Of a stretch of DNA of 37,795 nt, positions 9,480-17,867 are shown one piece after another; position 1 is the first letter of the stretch, and each line of letters starts with the position of its first letter. Origin of the DNA: Fuerstiella sp. (GTDB lineage: Bacteria; Planctomycetota; Planctomycetia; Planctomycetales; Planctomycetaceae); the NCBI GenBank assembly GCA_022447185.1, contig JAKVAY010000045.1, positions 1,711 to 39,505 on the forward strand, in the 5' to 3' direction. A program made the position numbers and the translations under genes. The notes below the pieces were generated by a model, which was not told the origin of the DNA, did not search any database, and saw only the letters and a list, made by a program, of their open reading frames with translations.

Positions 9480-10718
9480 ATGACAACGTTCCAGTATGAA
9501 GCGATGGACAGCACGGGACTCGAGGTGAAAGATACCATCGAGGCCGAGTCGGAAGCTGAAGCCCAGACGATGATTCGTGAAAAGGGCTTTTACGTCACGC
9601 AGATTCGCGAACAGCAGCGCAGAAAGAAGGCTGTGGCTGCGAAGCAGAGGGCTGACGAACGCAGGAAGACGTTCACGATTGGCGGCGTGAAATCCAAGCA
9701 GCTCACGATGTTCACTCGTCAGCTGTCAACACTGCAGGACGCTGGACTGCCGATCCTTCGTAGTCTCAGGATTCTGGAAGGTCAGAACAAAGCGGGTGCG
9801 TTGCGCAACGCGTTAATGGATGTGATTGAAGACATTGAATCCGGTAACACTCTGTCGGAGGCCATGTCGAAGCAGCCAAAGGCGTTTGACAATCTCTATT
9901 GCAATATGGTGAAAGCCGGGGAGGCCGGTGGTGCTCTGGAAGTCATTTTGCAGCGTCTGGCCGAGTTTCAGGAAAAGGCCCAGTCGCTGAAGCGAAAGAT
10001 TGTGGGAGCTATGATTTATCCGGCTGCTGTCATCAGTGTGGCAGTGGGAATCGTGTCATTCATCATGGTTTACATCATTCCGAAGTTCAAAGAGATCTTC
10101 GAAGGCTTCGATCTCGACCTGCCGATTATGACGCAGATGCTGATCAGCAGCAGCGACTGGGTTTCAAAGTACTGGTACATGATCTTCGTTGTCCCGATCG
10201 CGTTCTGGTTGTTCGTGAAGATTGTGAAGAAGAATTCGACGGGGGCATTCGTCTGCGACTGGATCGCGTTGCGCATCCCGCTTGTCGGAAAGATTCTGCA
10301 TATGGGGACGATTGCGCGCGTGACGCGGACACTTGGAACGTTGATTGCCTCGGGTGTTCCGATTCTGGAGGGCCTGATCATATCCCGCGATACTTCGGGC
10401 AATGCAGTGTTTGTGAGAGCATTTGACAATATCTACACGGCGATTCGTGAAGGGGAAACCATCGCCGTTCCGTTGAAAGAATCGAGAATCGTGGACGACC
10501 TGGTGGTCAATATGGTCGACGTGGGAGAAGAAACCGGGGCTTTGGACGACATGCTGTACAAAGTCGCGGACGTGTACGATGAAGAAGTCGAAGTCCGTGT
10601 GGAGGCACTGGTCAGTCTGCTGGAACCGATCATGGTGGTCGTGTTGGGACTGATCGTTGGATTCATTGTCATCTCATTGTTTTTGCCGCTTGTCCAGCTG
10701 CTGAACGATCTGTCGTAA
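9480..10718 (+). CDS. gspF: GspF/PilC-family inner-membrane platform protein
   Basis: A 412-aa polytopic inner-membrane protein that forms the rotor or platform on which the assembly ATPase acts. It opens with the family's N-terminal segment FQYEAMDSTG and has two tandem T2SSF domains: SKQLTMFTRQLSTLQDAGLP with its GEAGGALEVILQRL motif, and the second half VTRTLGTLIASGVPILEGL with GEETGALDDMLYKVAD. Predicted membrane spans are near residues 178-200, 231-250 and 381-408, the usual three. The ATG at 9480 has an excellent GGAGAAG 5 nt upstream. The segment at about 40-60 is rich in Arg and Lys (RRKKAVAAKQRADERRK). It follows copy 2 of gspE after a 294-nt gap and precedes the pseudopilin genes by 104 nt. 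Confidence 0.94.
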   Translation: MTTFQYEAMDSTGLEVKDTIEAESEAEAQTMIREKGFYVTQIREQQRRKKAVAAKQRADERRKTFTIGGVKSKQLTMFTRQLSTLQDAGLPILRSLRILEGQNKAGALRNALMDVIEDIESGNTLSEAMSKQPKAFDNLYCNMVKAGEAGGALEVILQRLAEFQEKAQSLKRKIVGAMIYPAAVISVAVGIVSFIMVYIIPKFKEIFEGFDLDLPIMTQMLISSSDWVSKYWYMIFVVPIAFWLFVKIVKKNSTGAFVCDWIALRIPLVGKILHMGTIARVTRTLGTLIASGVPILEGLIISRDTSGNAVFVRAFDNIYTAIREGETIAVPLKESRIVDDLVVNMVDVGEETGALDDMLYKVADVYDEEVEVRVEALVSLLEPIMVVVLGLIVGFIVISLFLPLVQLLNDLS

Positions 10719-10822
10719 CAGGAATCTGTCGAAGTTCACCCGTTGGGTGTCAGATTGAACGCATGGTTCGACTGAAAATAGAACCACGCAGAACTGAACT
10801 ACCGAACTACTGGAAGTCCGTT

Positions 10823-11698
10823 ATGAGAACTCAGGCAAACACCGGTCATGAACAACGATCCGCCTTCACTCTTCTGGAACTGGTGATTGTGGTCGCGATT
10901 ATCGGTGTGTTAGCGGGATTGCTGTTCATCGGTATGGGCGGGGCGCTCCGTGGCGTGGACGTGACCAGGGTGAAGGCAGAATTCGCTCAGTTGGAAACGG
11001 CGATGAAATCGTTCGAAACCGAATACGGTGTGATTCCGCCCAGTGCAATTGTGTTGACTGAAAATCCCGGCGCGGTAGCGTGGACTGCGTCCGCAAGAAA
11101 TACGTTGCGGAGAATGTTCGGCGCTAACGTCGACTTCTCTCAGTTGGTTGATTTCAACAAAGACGGGGACACGGCCGATGTGCTGACGTTGACATCCAGT
11201 GAATGTCTCGTGTTCTTTCTGGGCGGCATGCGTGATGGCACTGACACCCAGGGATGGATGCCGTCTGGTGTCACGGGATCGGTCATGACCGGTTTTTCCC
11301 GTAACAAGGAGAAGCCGTTTGCCAGAGGAGGCAGTAATCGGATCGATCCACCGTTCACCCTGGACGTCAGCCGGCTCATTGATCTCGATGGGGACGGCAT
11401 GCCGGAATACCGCGATCTCCCGGCGGAAGGGGACATTGCGGTCATCTACGCATCTTCAAACAATGGTGCGGGTTACAGCCATGCCGATGGAGCCGTGGCA
11501 CATTACCACCAGTCGAATGGGACCCAGTGGAATGAGAATTCTTTTCAGCTGATTTCAGCAGGGGCCGACGGTGATTTCGGGTTTGATCCGGAACCGAATC
11601 CGTTTGTTGATCTCACCTGGTCAGACACCAGCGACGTTCCGTTACCACAACGGGACAATATTACCAACTTTGCACCAGGTACGCTGGACAACAATTAG
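10823..11698 (+). CDS. gspG: GspG-like major pseudopilin
   Basis: A 291-aa prepilin. The class III signal is MRTQANTGHEQRSA followed by FTLLELVIVVAIIGVLAG: cleavage after Ala14, Phe at +1 and the conserved Glu at +5. The following helix (VKAEFAQLETAMKSFETEYG, then VIPPS) matches the GspG pattern of a long helix leading to a Gly/Pro-rich turn. GspG is usually about 140 aa, so this is double length. Asp-rich loops occur at D110-F-N-K-D-G-D116 and D187-L-D-G-D-G-M-P-E195. The latter is reminiscent of the calcium site that stabilises GspG in Gram-negative T2SS. The ATG at 10823 is preferred (GGAAG 6 nt upstream); an ATG at 10763 would make an over-long leader. Confidence 0.82.
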   Translation: MRTQANTGHEQRSAFTLLELVIVVAIIGVLAGLLFIGMGGALRGVDVTRVKAEFAQLETAMKSFETEYGVIPPSAIVLTENPGAVAWTASARNTLRRMFGANVDFSQLVDFNKDGDTADVLTLTSSECLVFFLGGMRDGTDTQGWMPSGVTGSVMTGFSRNKEKPFARGGSNRIDPPFTLDVSRLIDLDGDGMPEYRDLPAEGDIAVIYASSNNGAGYSHADGAVAHYHQSNGTQWNENSFQLISAGADGDFGFDPEPNPFVDLTWSDTSDVPLPQRDNITNFAPGTLDNN

Positions 11699-11764
11699 TC
11701 GTTGGGTGTGTTTGTGCGGCGCGGTTTCCTTCCGGACACGGCTCTGTTTCTCAGGCGAATGCAG

Positions 11765-13018
11765 ATGTCTCCAAAATCAGCAAAACTTGGATTACGGCAC
11801 GGCTTCACGCTGATAGAACTGTTGATCGTGATTGCAGTGATCGGCATGCTGATGTCGCTCACGATAGTGGTTATGAACGGAATATCCGACCGGGCTATGA
11901 GAGCTGCAACAAAAGCCACGGTGCAAAAGATCAATGGTCTGCTGCAGCAGCGGATCGAGGCATTTGACCGGGCGTTTACGGATGACCGACGCGAAGACGC
12001 GATTCAACATGTTCGTGACATCCTGGAACCGGAAATCATTTTAGCCAAGGGAGCGCCACATTCACTGGAAAACGAAAGTGCGACCAGTGTCCTCGCTAAA
12101 AAGCTCGAATTTCGATTTCAATTTCCGCAACGTGTCCAGGACCGACTCGATGCGCCGAACAACCGCGACCCGCAGGCAACAGGGGCAGGGCTGACCGCGA
12201 CAAACTTGCCGACCAGCTTATATGAAGTCATCGCCTTTCCGGTGGCCCGCACGCAGCTGATTGAAAAAACCGGGGGCACTCCCACCGTGGCCCAGGTGAA
12301 TGCCCAAGTGAACGTCAACTGGGCGAAACATGATCGTGATACAGAAAGTGCGGAGCTGTTGTATTTTGCGCTGGTTCGTTCAGAGAGCTTTGGCGCGACG
12401 GTGTCCGGCGCGGATCAGTTCTCGGCCTCAGAAATCTCCGACACAGATAACGACGGATTACCCGAGTTTGTCGATGCCTGGGGCAATCCATTGCGGTTTT
12501 ATCGCTGGCCGACTCGTCTGGTCGATCATAATCCACCGGTGCCGTTCAATCCGATTTTGTCAAATTTGGCTGATGGGACGGACGGGCGAGTGATCACTGC
12601 TGATGAAAGACGCGTGGCAGGTGTCCTGCTGAAGGGTCTGCCACCTGCTCCCGGGACAATCAGCGGCACACAGCAGCGTGAGCATCTGCTCGTCGATCCG
12701 GATGATCCGATCGGCCTGCTGTACACATTTCTGGAGAATCCCCAGTACATCGCCATGGGGATCGATCTGCAGGATTACATCAATGAAGACACGTTTCACA
12801 CGATCGACACGTATCACACGCCATTGATCGTGTCGGCCGGCGCCGATGAAAACCTGGGGCTGTACGAACCCTGGTTTACGGACACGGGAATCTTTGGAAC
12901 TCTTGCGCAGCCGGTCGGGGTTGTGTTGCCCGCAGTGCCCGTTTACCCACTGGCTGGTGAAGACGCGATGCTGGACAATGTGACCAATCGCAGTCGACGG
13001 GCCGGAGGTCAACTATGA
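11765..13018 (+). CDS. Second GspG-like pseudopilin (G')
   Basis: A 417-aa prepilin with leader MSPKSAKLGLRHG and mature start FTLIELLIVIAVIGMLMS, with Glu at +5. The helix continues through a region rich in Ala, Thr and Gln. The C-terminal half contains a DxDxDG loop at D226-T-D-N-D-G-L-P-E234, followed by WGNPLRFYRWP and later LIVSAGADENLGLYEP. The SAGADE-type motif echoes the SAGADGDFGFDPEP of the preceding gene product, so the two are probably paralogues. It is three times the length of a classical GspG. ATG codons at 11759 and 11765 are both possible; 11765 has AGG 9 nt upstream. The stop overlaps the next start (ATGA), so translation is probably coupled. Whether it is a second major subunit or a minor one is unknown. 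Confidence 0.8.
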   Translation: MSPKSAKLGLRHGFTLIELLIVIAVIGMLMSLTIVVMNGISDRAMRAATKATVQKINGLLQQRIEAFDRAFTDDRREDAIQHVRDILEPEIILAKGAPHSLENESATSVLAKKLEFRFQFPQRVQDRLDAPNNRDPQATGAGLTATNLPTSLYEVIAFPVARTQLIEKTGGTPTVAQVNAQVNVNWAKHDRDTESAELLYFALVRSESFGATVSGADQFSASEISDTDNDGLPEFVDAWGNPLRFYRWPTRLVDHNPPVPFNPILSNLADGTDGRVITADERRVAGVLLKGLPPAPGTISGTQQREHLLVDPDDPIGLLYTFLENPQYIAMGIDLQDYINEDTFHTIDTYHTPLIVSAGADENLGLYEPWFTDTGIFGTLAQPVGVVLPAVPVYPLAGEDAMLDNVTNRSRRAGGQL

Positions 13019-14208
13019 ATCGTGTGACTCGACTGTCTCCTGTCGCGACGCCGCGAAGCGGCTTCACCTTACTGGAATTGCTGATCGTGGTCAGCATTAT
13101 TTCGATCGTGCTTACGGTTACACTGCTTGCCGTTAATCTTAACAACGAAGCTGAGCGTGTCAGGAACGGTGCCCGACAGGTTCAGTCATTTCTTCGAGGG
13201 GCCAAAGATCGGGCGATCAAGACTGGTCAAGAAGTGGGAGTCCGTTTCTTCTTCGGTCAACCCCCTTCCAGTGCTGACGCAACCACGACACAAATCATTG
13301 CGCGTCAGGTCACCGGCATGGCGTACATCGGACGCAGCGGCACATGGCCGCCTGTTGAACGAGCGGGCGAAGCCGAACGAATTGAACTGGTTGACAATAA
13401 TTCGGATGGCGATACGGATGATCCGGGAGAAGCCTCGCTCATATCCTCACGCACGGACTGGTGGAGTCTCAAGCGTCGAGGCTGGCTGGTGACTGGAATG
13501 CGCGTGCGCATTCCAGACAGTTCGACAGGAACCTGGTACCAGATCGATGCGACTTCGATCGACACCAGTGCGGCGCCACCGGCAGAGTCCGTCCTGTGGC
13601 TGATCACTCCTTACCGCCAACCCGCTGGCCAGGTGAGTTATTCGATTGAGTTGCCATGGTCGATGTTACCGGAAGCACCTTCGATTCTGCCGGAAGATGT
13701 GGTGATTGACCTGGATGCATCGCGTGTTCCGGATTTCTGGCGTCCGACACTGGCAACCGACCTCTACAAGTCATTTGTTGACGTGGTGTTTTCTCCCCGA
13801 GGAAACGTGACGGGCGATGCGGCATTCGGACTGCTGCACTTTTATGTTTGTGATGCGGAAGATTCGCTGTTTCTTAAGGAACAGTTTGCCAGTGCGAACG
13901 GATTTGCAACTCTCAACACCAATGTGGCGGCCGGACAGGAGTTCGTCCCTATGGATGAGCTGAATGCAACGACTTCGCCGTGGGCTGGTGCGTACAATGT
14001 CAAACCCCGTCGTCTGGTCACCGTGATTCCACAGACGGGCGCTGTCTCGGTCCACGAGGTTTACGCCTACATTGACCCGGAAGTCGACCCGGATCCCGGT
14101 GATATATGGCCCGATAACGATTCATCCGGCGGACCGTCGCCCGGCGACGGCGACGGAATTGCAGACGATCCCTTTCGATTCGCGGAAACCGGGGAGGCAT
14201 CGAATTAA
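13015..14208 (+). CDS. gspH: GspH/FimT-like minor pseudopilin
   Basis: A 397-aa prepilin with leader MNRVTRLSPVATPRSG and mature start FTLLELLIVVSIISIVLT (Glu at +5). The next stretch, VRNGARQVQSFLRGAKDRAI then KTGQEVGVRF, is the GspH/FimT signature (an ARDRAI-like helix followed by a VGVRF strand). Typical GspH is about 150-200 aa, so this has a large extra domain. Asp-rich loops are at D127-N-N-S-D-G-D-T-D135 and near the C-terminus at D378-G-D-G-I-A-D384, within an acidic, Pro/Gly-rich tail. The start overlaps the previous stop by 4 nt and the stop overlaps the next start by 1 nt. Position and motif agree on the H assignment. Confidence 0.83.
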   Translation: MNRVTRLSPVATPRSGFTLLELLIVVSIISIVLTVTLLAVNLNNEAERVRNGARQVQSFLRGAKDRAIKTGQEVGVRFFFGQPPSSADATTTQIIARQVTGMAYIGRSGTWPPVERAGEAERIELVDNNSDGDTDDPGEASLISSRTDWWSLKRRGWLVTGMRVRIPDSSTGTWYQIDATSIDTSAAPPAESVLWLITPYRQPAGQVSYSIELPWSMLPEAPSILPEDVVIDLDASRVPDFWRPTLATDLYKSFVDVVFSPRGNVTGDAAFGLLHFYVCDAEDSLFLKEQFASANGFATLNTNVAAGQEFVPMDELNATTSPWAGAYNVKPRRLVTVIPQTGAVSVHEVYAYIDPEVDPDPGDIWPDNDSSGGPSPGDGDGIADDPFRFAETGEASN

Positions 14209-15629
14209 TGCGACGATCATTCCGGTTTCAGCTTTCCAGCACAGAACGCCGTGGAGTCACGCTCACGGAAGTCCTCATCTCGATGATGATCATGTCCATC
14301 GGTGTGATCATGGTCATGTCACTGTTCCCGATTGCAGCACTCAGGACACTGCAGGCGACACAACTCACCAATGCAACGATCCTGCGCTACAACGTTGAGT
14401 CAAAGATTACCCAGAATCCTCACCTTGTTTTTGACCCCGACCGCGACAGCAACTACACCGAACACGTGCAGAAAAACGTCGATCGCAACTACATTATTGA
14501 TGCGCTCGGATTTTACACCTATGCACAGCAGTTTAAAGAGGGCACGCCCAGTCTTTCTTACCCCAATGGTTTTGAATACTTCGGCAACAACGGGGACGCC
14601 TCGCCGGTGTCCGTACCGGGGTTCTCGATTCCTCGATTTGGCGGTGGACTCAGAACGTTTGGAGATGATGACTGGAATGTCAGTGCGGCTGTAGCCAAAG
14701 CGTTGCGATTGCGAGCCGTCAGTTTGGCCAGTCATCCTGATGGCTGGACCACAGAGGTTGACACCGTCGCGTCTGCTGTGGAAACAGATGGTACGGGTAT
14801 CGTCGGAGTCAAATTGGCGGCTCTAAGTGAGAGTGATCTGCAGAATGTCGGCACTTCGGAGGGACTGAACACAATCACTCCCTTTGTCGGAATGGTTCCA
14901 GATCCGGAACAATATCGCATTGTCGTATTTGACGCTGACGAACGTATCAGTCAGGCCTTTCCGTTGACGTATCTGGATCTGGAGAATGGTGGTACCGAAA
15001 TTGGCGGTGCAGATGACGACATCGAAGCCAGTTGGTCCGAAGCGGATAGCCCGTCCACGTATGTGGATTTCAACGGCAACAACAGGATTGACACGCGTTA
15101 CCTGCCGGTTGAATTCGACAACGAAGTGGGGAGAGTGTTGTTGCAGTCTCGGCGAACAAGTGAATTCAGCACGATGCTGTCGGTGCGTCGGCGGGCTGAT
15201 GGAGACGCTCGCAGCGTGGATGTTGTTGTTCGATTTAAGAACGGCGTTGACACAAAAGATGAAGAGTTGTTTCCTGCGAATTGCCTGGGTGGCACGACTA
15301 TCATCGGGGTGAAAAACAACGGAGCGAACCAACCCCGACTGAAAAAAGGTGGTTTTGCGTTCGAAGTGGAGAACGCCGTCTGGTATCGCATTACCAGCGT
15401 TCAGGAGAAACCTGCGTTTGGCGGGGCGGGGAATTTCAACTGGAACGTCTACGATTATCGTGTCACCGTGGAAACACAGATTCGTGAGTTGGAACGTACC
15501 GGGGCCGATTCGGTGGATGGTGTTCTCGACGGGAACGATGTCTCGAGTTATGGTCGAGTCATGTTCCCCACAGGTGTGATTGAAGTGTATCCATTGGGTT
15601 TCAAAGAATTTCCCGAGTCGCTTCGTTAG
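14208..15629 (+). CDS. gspI: GspI/PilV-like minor pseudopilin
   Basis: A 473-aa prepilin with leader MRRSFRFQLSSTERRG and mature start VTLTEVLISMMIMSIGVI (Glu at +5). The TLTEVLISMMIMSIGV pattern and the following LFPIAALRTLQATQLTNA resemble GspI/PilV proteins. Classical GspI is about 120 aa, so about 350 residues are additional and have no recognised domain. A loop D287-F-N-G-N-N-R-I-D295 fits a calcium-site pattern. Expression is probably coupled to the H gene (TAATG overlap at 14206-14210). In characterised T2SS, I, J and K form the tip complex of the pseudopilus; the same is inferred here from gene order. Confidence 0.8.
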   Translation: MRRSFRFQLSSTERRGVTLTEVLISMMIMSIGVIMVMSLFPIAALRTLQATQLTNATILRYNVESKITQNPHLVFDPDRDSNYTEHVQKNVDRNYIIDALGFYTYAQQFKEGTPSLSYPNGFEYFGNNGDASPVSVPGFSIPRFGGGLRTFGDDDWNVSAAVAKALRLRAVSLASHPDGWTTEVDTVASAVETDGTGIVGVKLAALSESDLQNVGTSEGLNTITPFVGMVPDPEQYRIVVFDADERISQAFPLTYLDLENGGTEIGGADDDIEASWSEADSPSTYVDFNGNNRIDTRYLPVEFDNEVGRVLLQSRRTSEFSTMLSVRRRADGDARSVDVVVRFKNGVDTKDEELFPANCLGGTTIIGVKNNGANQPRLKKGGFAFEVENAVWYRITSVQEKPAFGGAGNFNWNVYDYRVTVETQIRELERTGADSVDGVLDGNDVSSYGRVMFPTGVIEVYPLGFKEFPESLR

Positions 15630-15668
15630 CCCCACAGATCAGATGGAATCCTCCGGCGGGATGAAGGC

Positions 15669-17642
15669 ATGATCAACAAACACAGGCAACAAATCGGACA
15701 CAACCACCCGTCAGCGTTTACGCTGGTTGAAATGCTGGTGTCTGTCACACTGGTGCTGCTCATCATGTCGTTGTTCGCCTCCATTTTTGGGTTGGCGACC
15801 GATACGGTCAAACTCCAGCGCGGGATCGCGGAAAACGACCAGCGGGCACGCGCTTTGGTGACCACCGTCCGCAATGATTTTCAGAAGCGCACTCAGCGAG
15901 ATGTGATCCCGTATTATCCAACCGAAGATCCGACGAGCTCTCCGACGCCATTCGGGACACGCTCTGGTTACCTTTACATTAGTACCAACAATCCAGCCAG
16001 TTATCACGATGACATTATTCAGTTCACGGTTGATGCCAGACTGGTACAGCAGGACCAGGACGACAGTGTGTATTATGGTGCCAGTAAACTGCTGTTTGAC
16101 CAGATTGCAGACGTAGTTGCTCCTCCGTCACCAGACACCGGTGTTTTGCCCAATCCGCGACAACCGGAGGCGGATGATCGGGATATTCGGTTGAATAATA
16201 TTGCTGCCTCCAATGGCGCCGAACTTATGTATTTTCTGCGTAATGGTCAGCTGATCCGTCGGGTCAGTCTGTTGCGAGATCCCGGACCGATTGAAAACTC
16301 GGGCAGTCAAAACCAACCCAAAAGTTATACGGGGAACGAGTTTCTGGTCGACAAGGCCATTACCAGTGTTCCGGCAGGTGTGGCAGGCGGAGGACGTTTC
16401 TTTTACGTTTCAAATCTTTCCGCGGTTGATCTGTCTAATCCTGCTTCGAAGACGGCGGTGGAGCTGGGCGTTGTCAACAGCGATGATTTTCTGAAGCATT
16501 TCGATTTCTCAGCGCGTCCTGTTCTATCAGTGAATCAACCCACGAACGCTCTGTTTATGGGGATAGACGCTTTGAATAATGAACCGGCAGCAGGATTGTT
16601 TCCGCTTGCAAAACCGGGAAACCGCTGGGGCTTCAATCCAGTGACGGGATTCTCCCGCGAACATGACTCTTCCGTCAATCAGCGATTTATCGGACGTTTT
16701 GTTCATGCGGAAACGTCTGACCCCGATTTTAACTGGCCGCTGGCCCCTTCATTGCTTGGCAACGGCAACCCGATGGATGTTGTGGGAACCGTAGTCACGC
16801 TGCCTGCAAAGACTGGTGTTGTCACACAATTCAACGGTGGACTGATGGACCATGGTCGTGGTGGTGAACGTCGCGTTGAGGATGTTCTGATGACGAACGT
16901 CCATGAGCTTCGGATCGAGATTTGGGACGAAGCAATGGGTCGTTATGTCACGCCAGGGTATGGGGACGTGACCGATCCGGACAATGCTGTTGGTGACTAT
17001 CACATTCGTAGAAATCTGCAGTGTGAACAAGTAGGATTGGGTGTATACAACTTCAAGTACGGACCATTGTCACCGGCAGCCAGCTCTCCTCAACCGGCTG
17101 TGTTTGACACGTGGCACCCTGAAATTAATTCTCGTGATTTCGATGGAGATGCCACGATCGAGATCAGCGAGACACAACCACCGTATATTCCGTATTGGAA
17201 GAACCCTCCAAAACAGACAGAATCGATTCCAGGTCCGTCCTCACCATTGGCTCCCATTGGTGACGCAACCTACTGGCGGGAAAATGTCACGTACAACGCT
17301 GCAAACGTCACGAATGGAACTTATGTATTTGCGCGGAAGTCGATAACAAATCCGGGATGGGAAGTGACGGGTAGCGGGTTTGATTGGGTCCAGGACGCTG
17401 CAGCGATTCCTGATCAGGCGTTTCAAATTGTCTATCAACTGGTAGAACCAGGGACTACTGATGGCTCGCCGCCAACCTGGCCGACAGCTCCAGGTCGACG
17501 CGTTGCGGACGGCACGGCCGAGTGGGAAGCCGTTGATAATCGCCGACCACTGAAGTCAGTTCGGATGATGATTCGGTTCAAAGATCAGGCGTCCGATCAA
17601 ATACGACAACTCACGATGAATTTGCCACTCACGGATGATTAA
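15669..17642 (+). CDS. gspJ: GspJ/PilW-like minor pseudopilin
   Basis: A 657-aa prepilin with leader MINKHRQQIGHNHPSA and mature start FTLVEMLVSVTLVLLIMS (Glu at +5, Ala at -1). The stretch LQRGIAENDQRARALVTTVR, followed by NDFQKRT, matches the GspJ/PilW pattern of a long helix with a conserved Arg-rich end. GspJ is normally about 200 aa, so this is roughly three times as long. A near-ideal EF-loop-like segment D490-F-D-G-D-A-T-I-E498 is present. The C-terminal part (SVRMMIRFKDQASDQIRQLT) resembles the terminal strands of GspJ. It starts 39 nt after the I gene. A 225-nt gap separates it from the K gene. Confidence 0.8.
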   Translation: MINKHRQQIGHNHPSAFTLVEMLVSVTLVLLIMSLFASIFGLATDTVKLQRGIAENDQRARALVTTVRNDFQKRTQRDVIPYYPTEDPTSSPTPFGTRSGYLYISTNNPASYHDDIIQFTVDARLVQQDQDDSVYYGASKLLFDQIADVVAPPSPDTGVLPNPRQPEADDRDIRLNNIAASNGAELMYFLRNGQLIRRVSLLRDPGPIENSGSQNQPKSYTGNEFLVDKAITSVPAGVAGGGRFFYVSNLSAVDLSNPASKTAVELGVVNSDDFLKHFDFSARPVLSVNQPTNALFMGIDALNNEPAAGLFPLAKPGNRWGFNPVTGFSREHDSSVNQRFIGRFVHAETSDPDFNWPLAPSLLGNGNPMDVVGTVVTLPAKTGVVTQFNGGLMDHGRGGERRVEDVLMTNVHELRIEIWDEAMGRYVTPGYGDVTDPDNAVGDYHIRRNLQCEQVGLGVYNFKYGPLSPAASSPQPAVFDTWHPEINSRDFDGDATIEISETQPPYIPYWKNPPKQTESIPGPSSPLAPIGDATYWRENVTYNAANVTNGTYVFARKSITNPGWEVTGSGFDWVQDAAAIPDQAFQIVYQLVEPGTTDGSPPTWPTAPGRRVADGTAEWEAVDNRRPLKSVRMMIRFKDQASDQIRQLTMNLPLTDD

Positions 17643-17867
17643 ACGAATAATCTCGTTGCTGCCTGTGGAACGACAAGACCGTCGCTGTTCGGTTTTTCTG
17701 AAACCAATGTGGCGATGGTCTCTCTTCCGAGACGCAATCTTCTCAACTGGTCTGCACAGCAGGCTGACTTGATGACATACACTTTCGTTCAGCAGTCACC
17801 ATGAAACGGTGTGCTGAACCTGCTCCCTGTCGGGCGGGCCGAGTCCGGTTAAATGGAGTCGATGATC

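Noticed and set aside
14823..15635. 270-codon open frame on the - strand
   Set aside because: It is antisense to the well-supported GspI-like gene and shows no domain; such shadows are common in this base composition.
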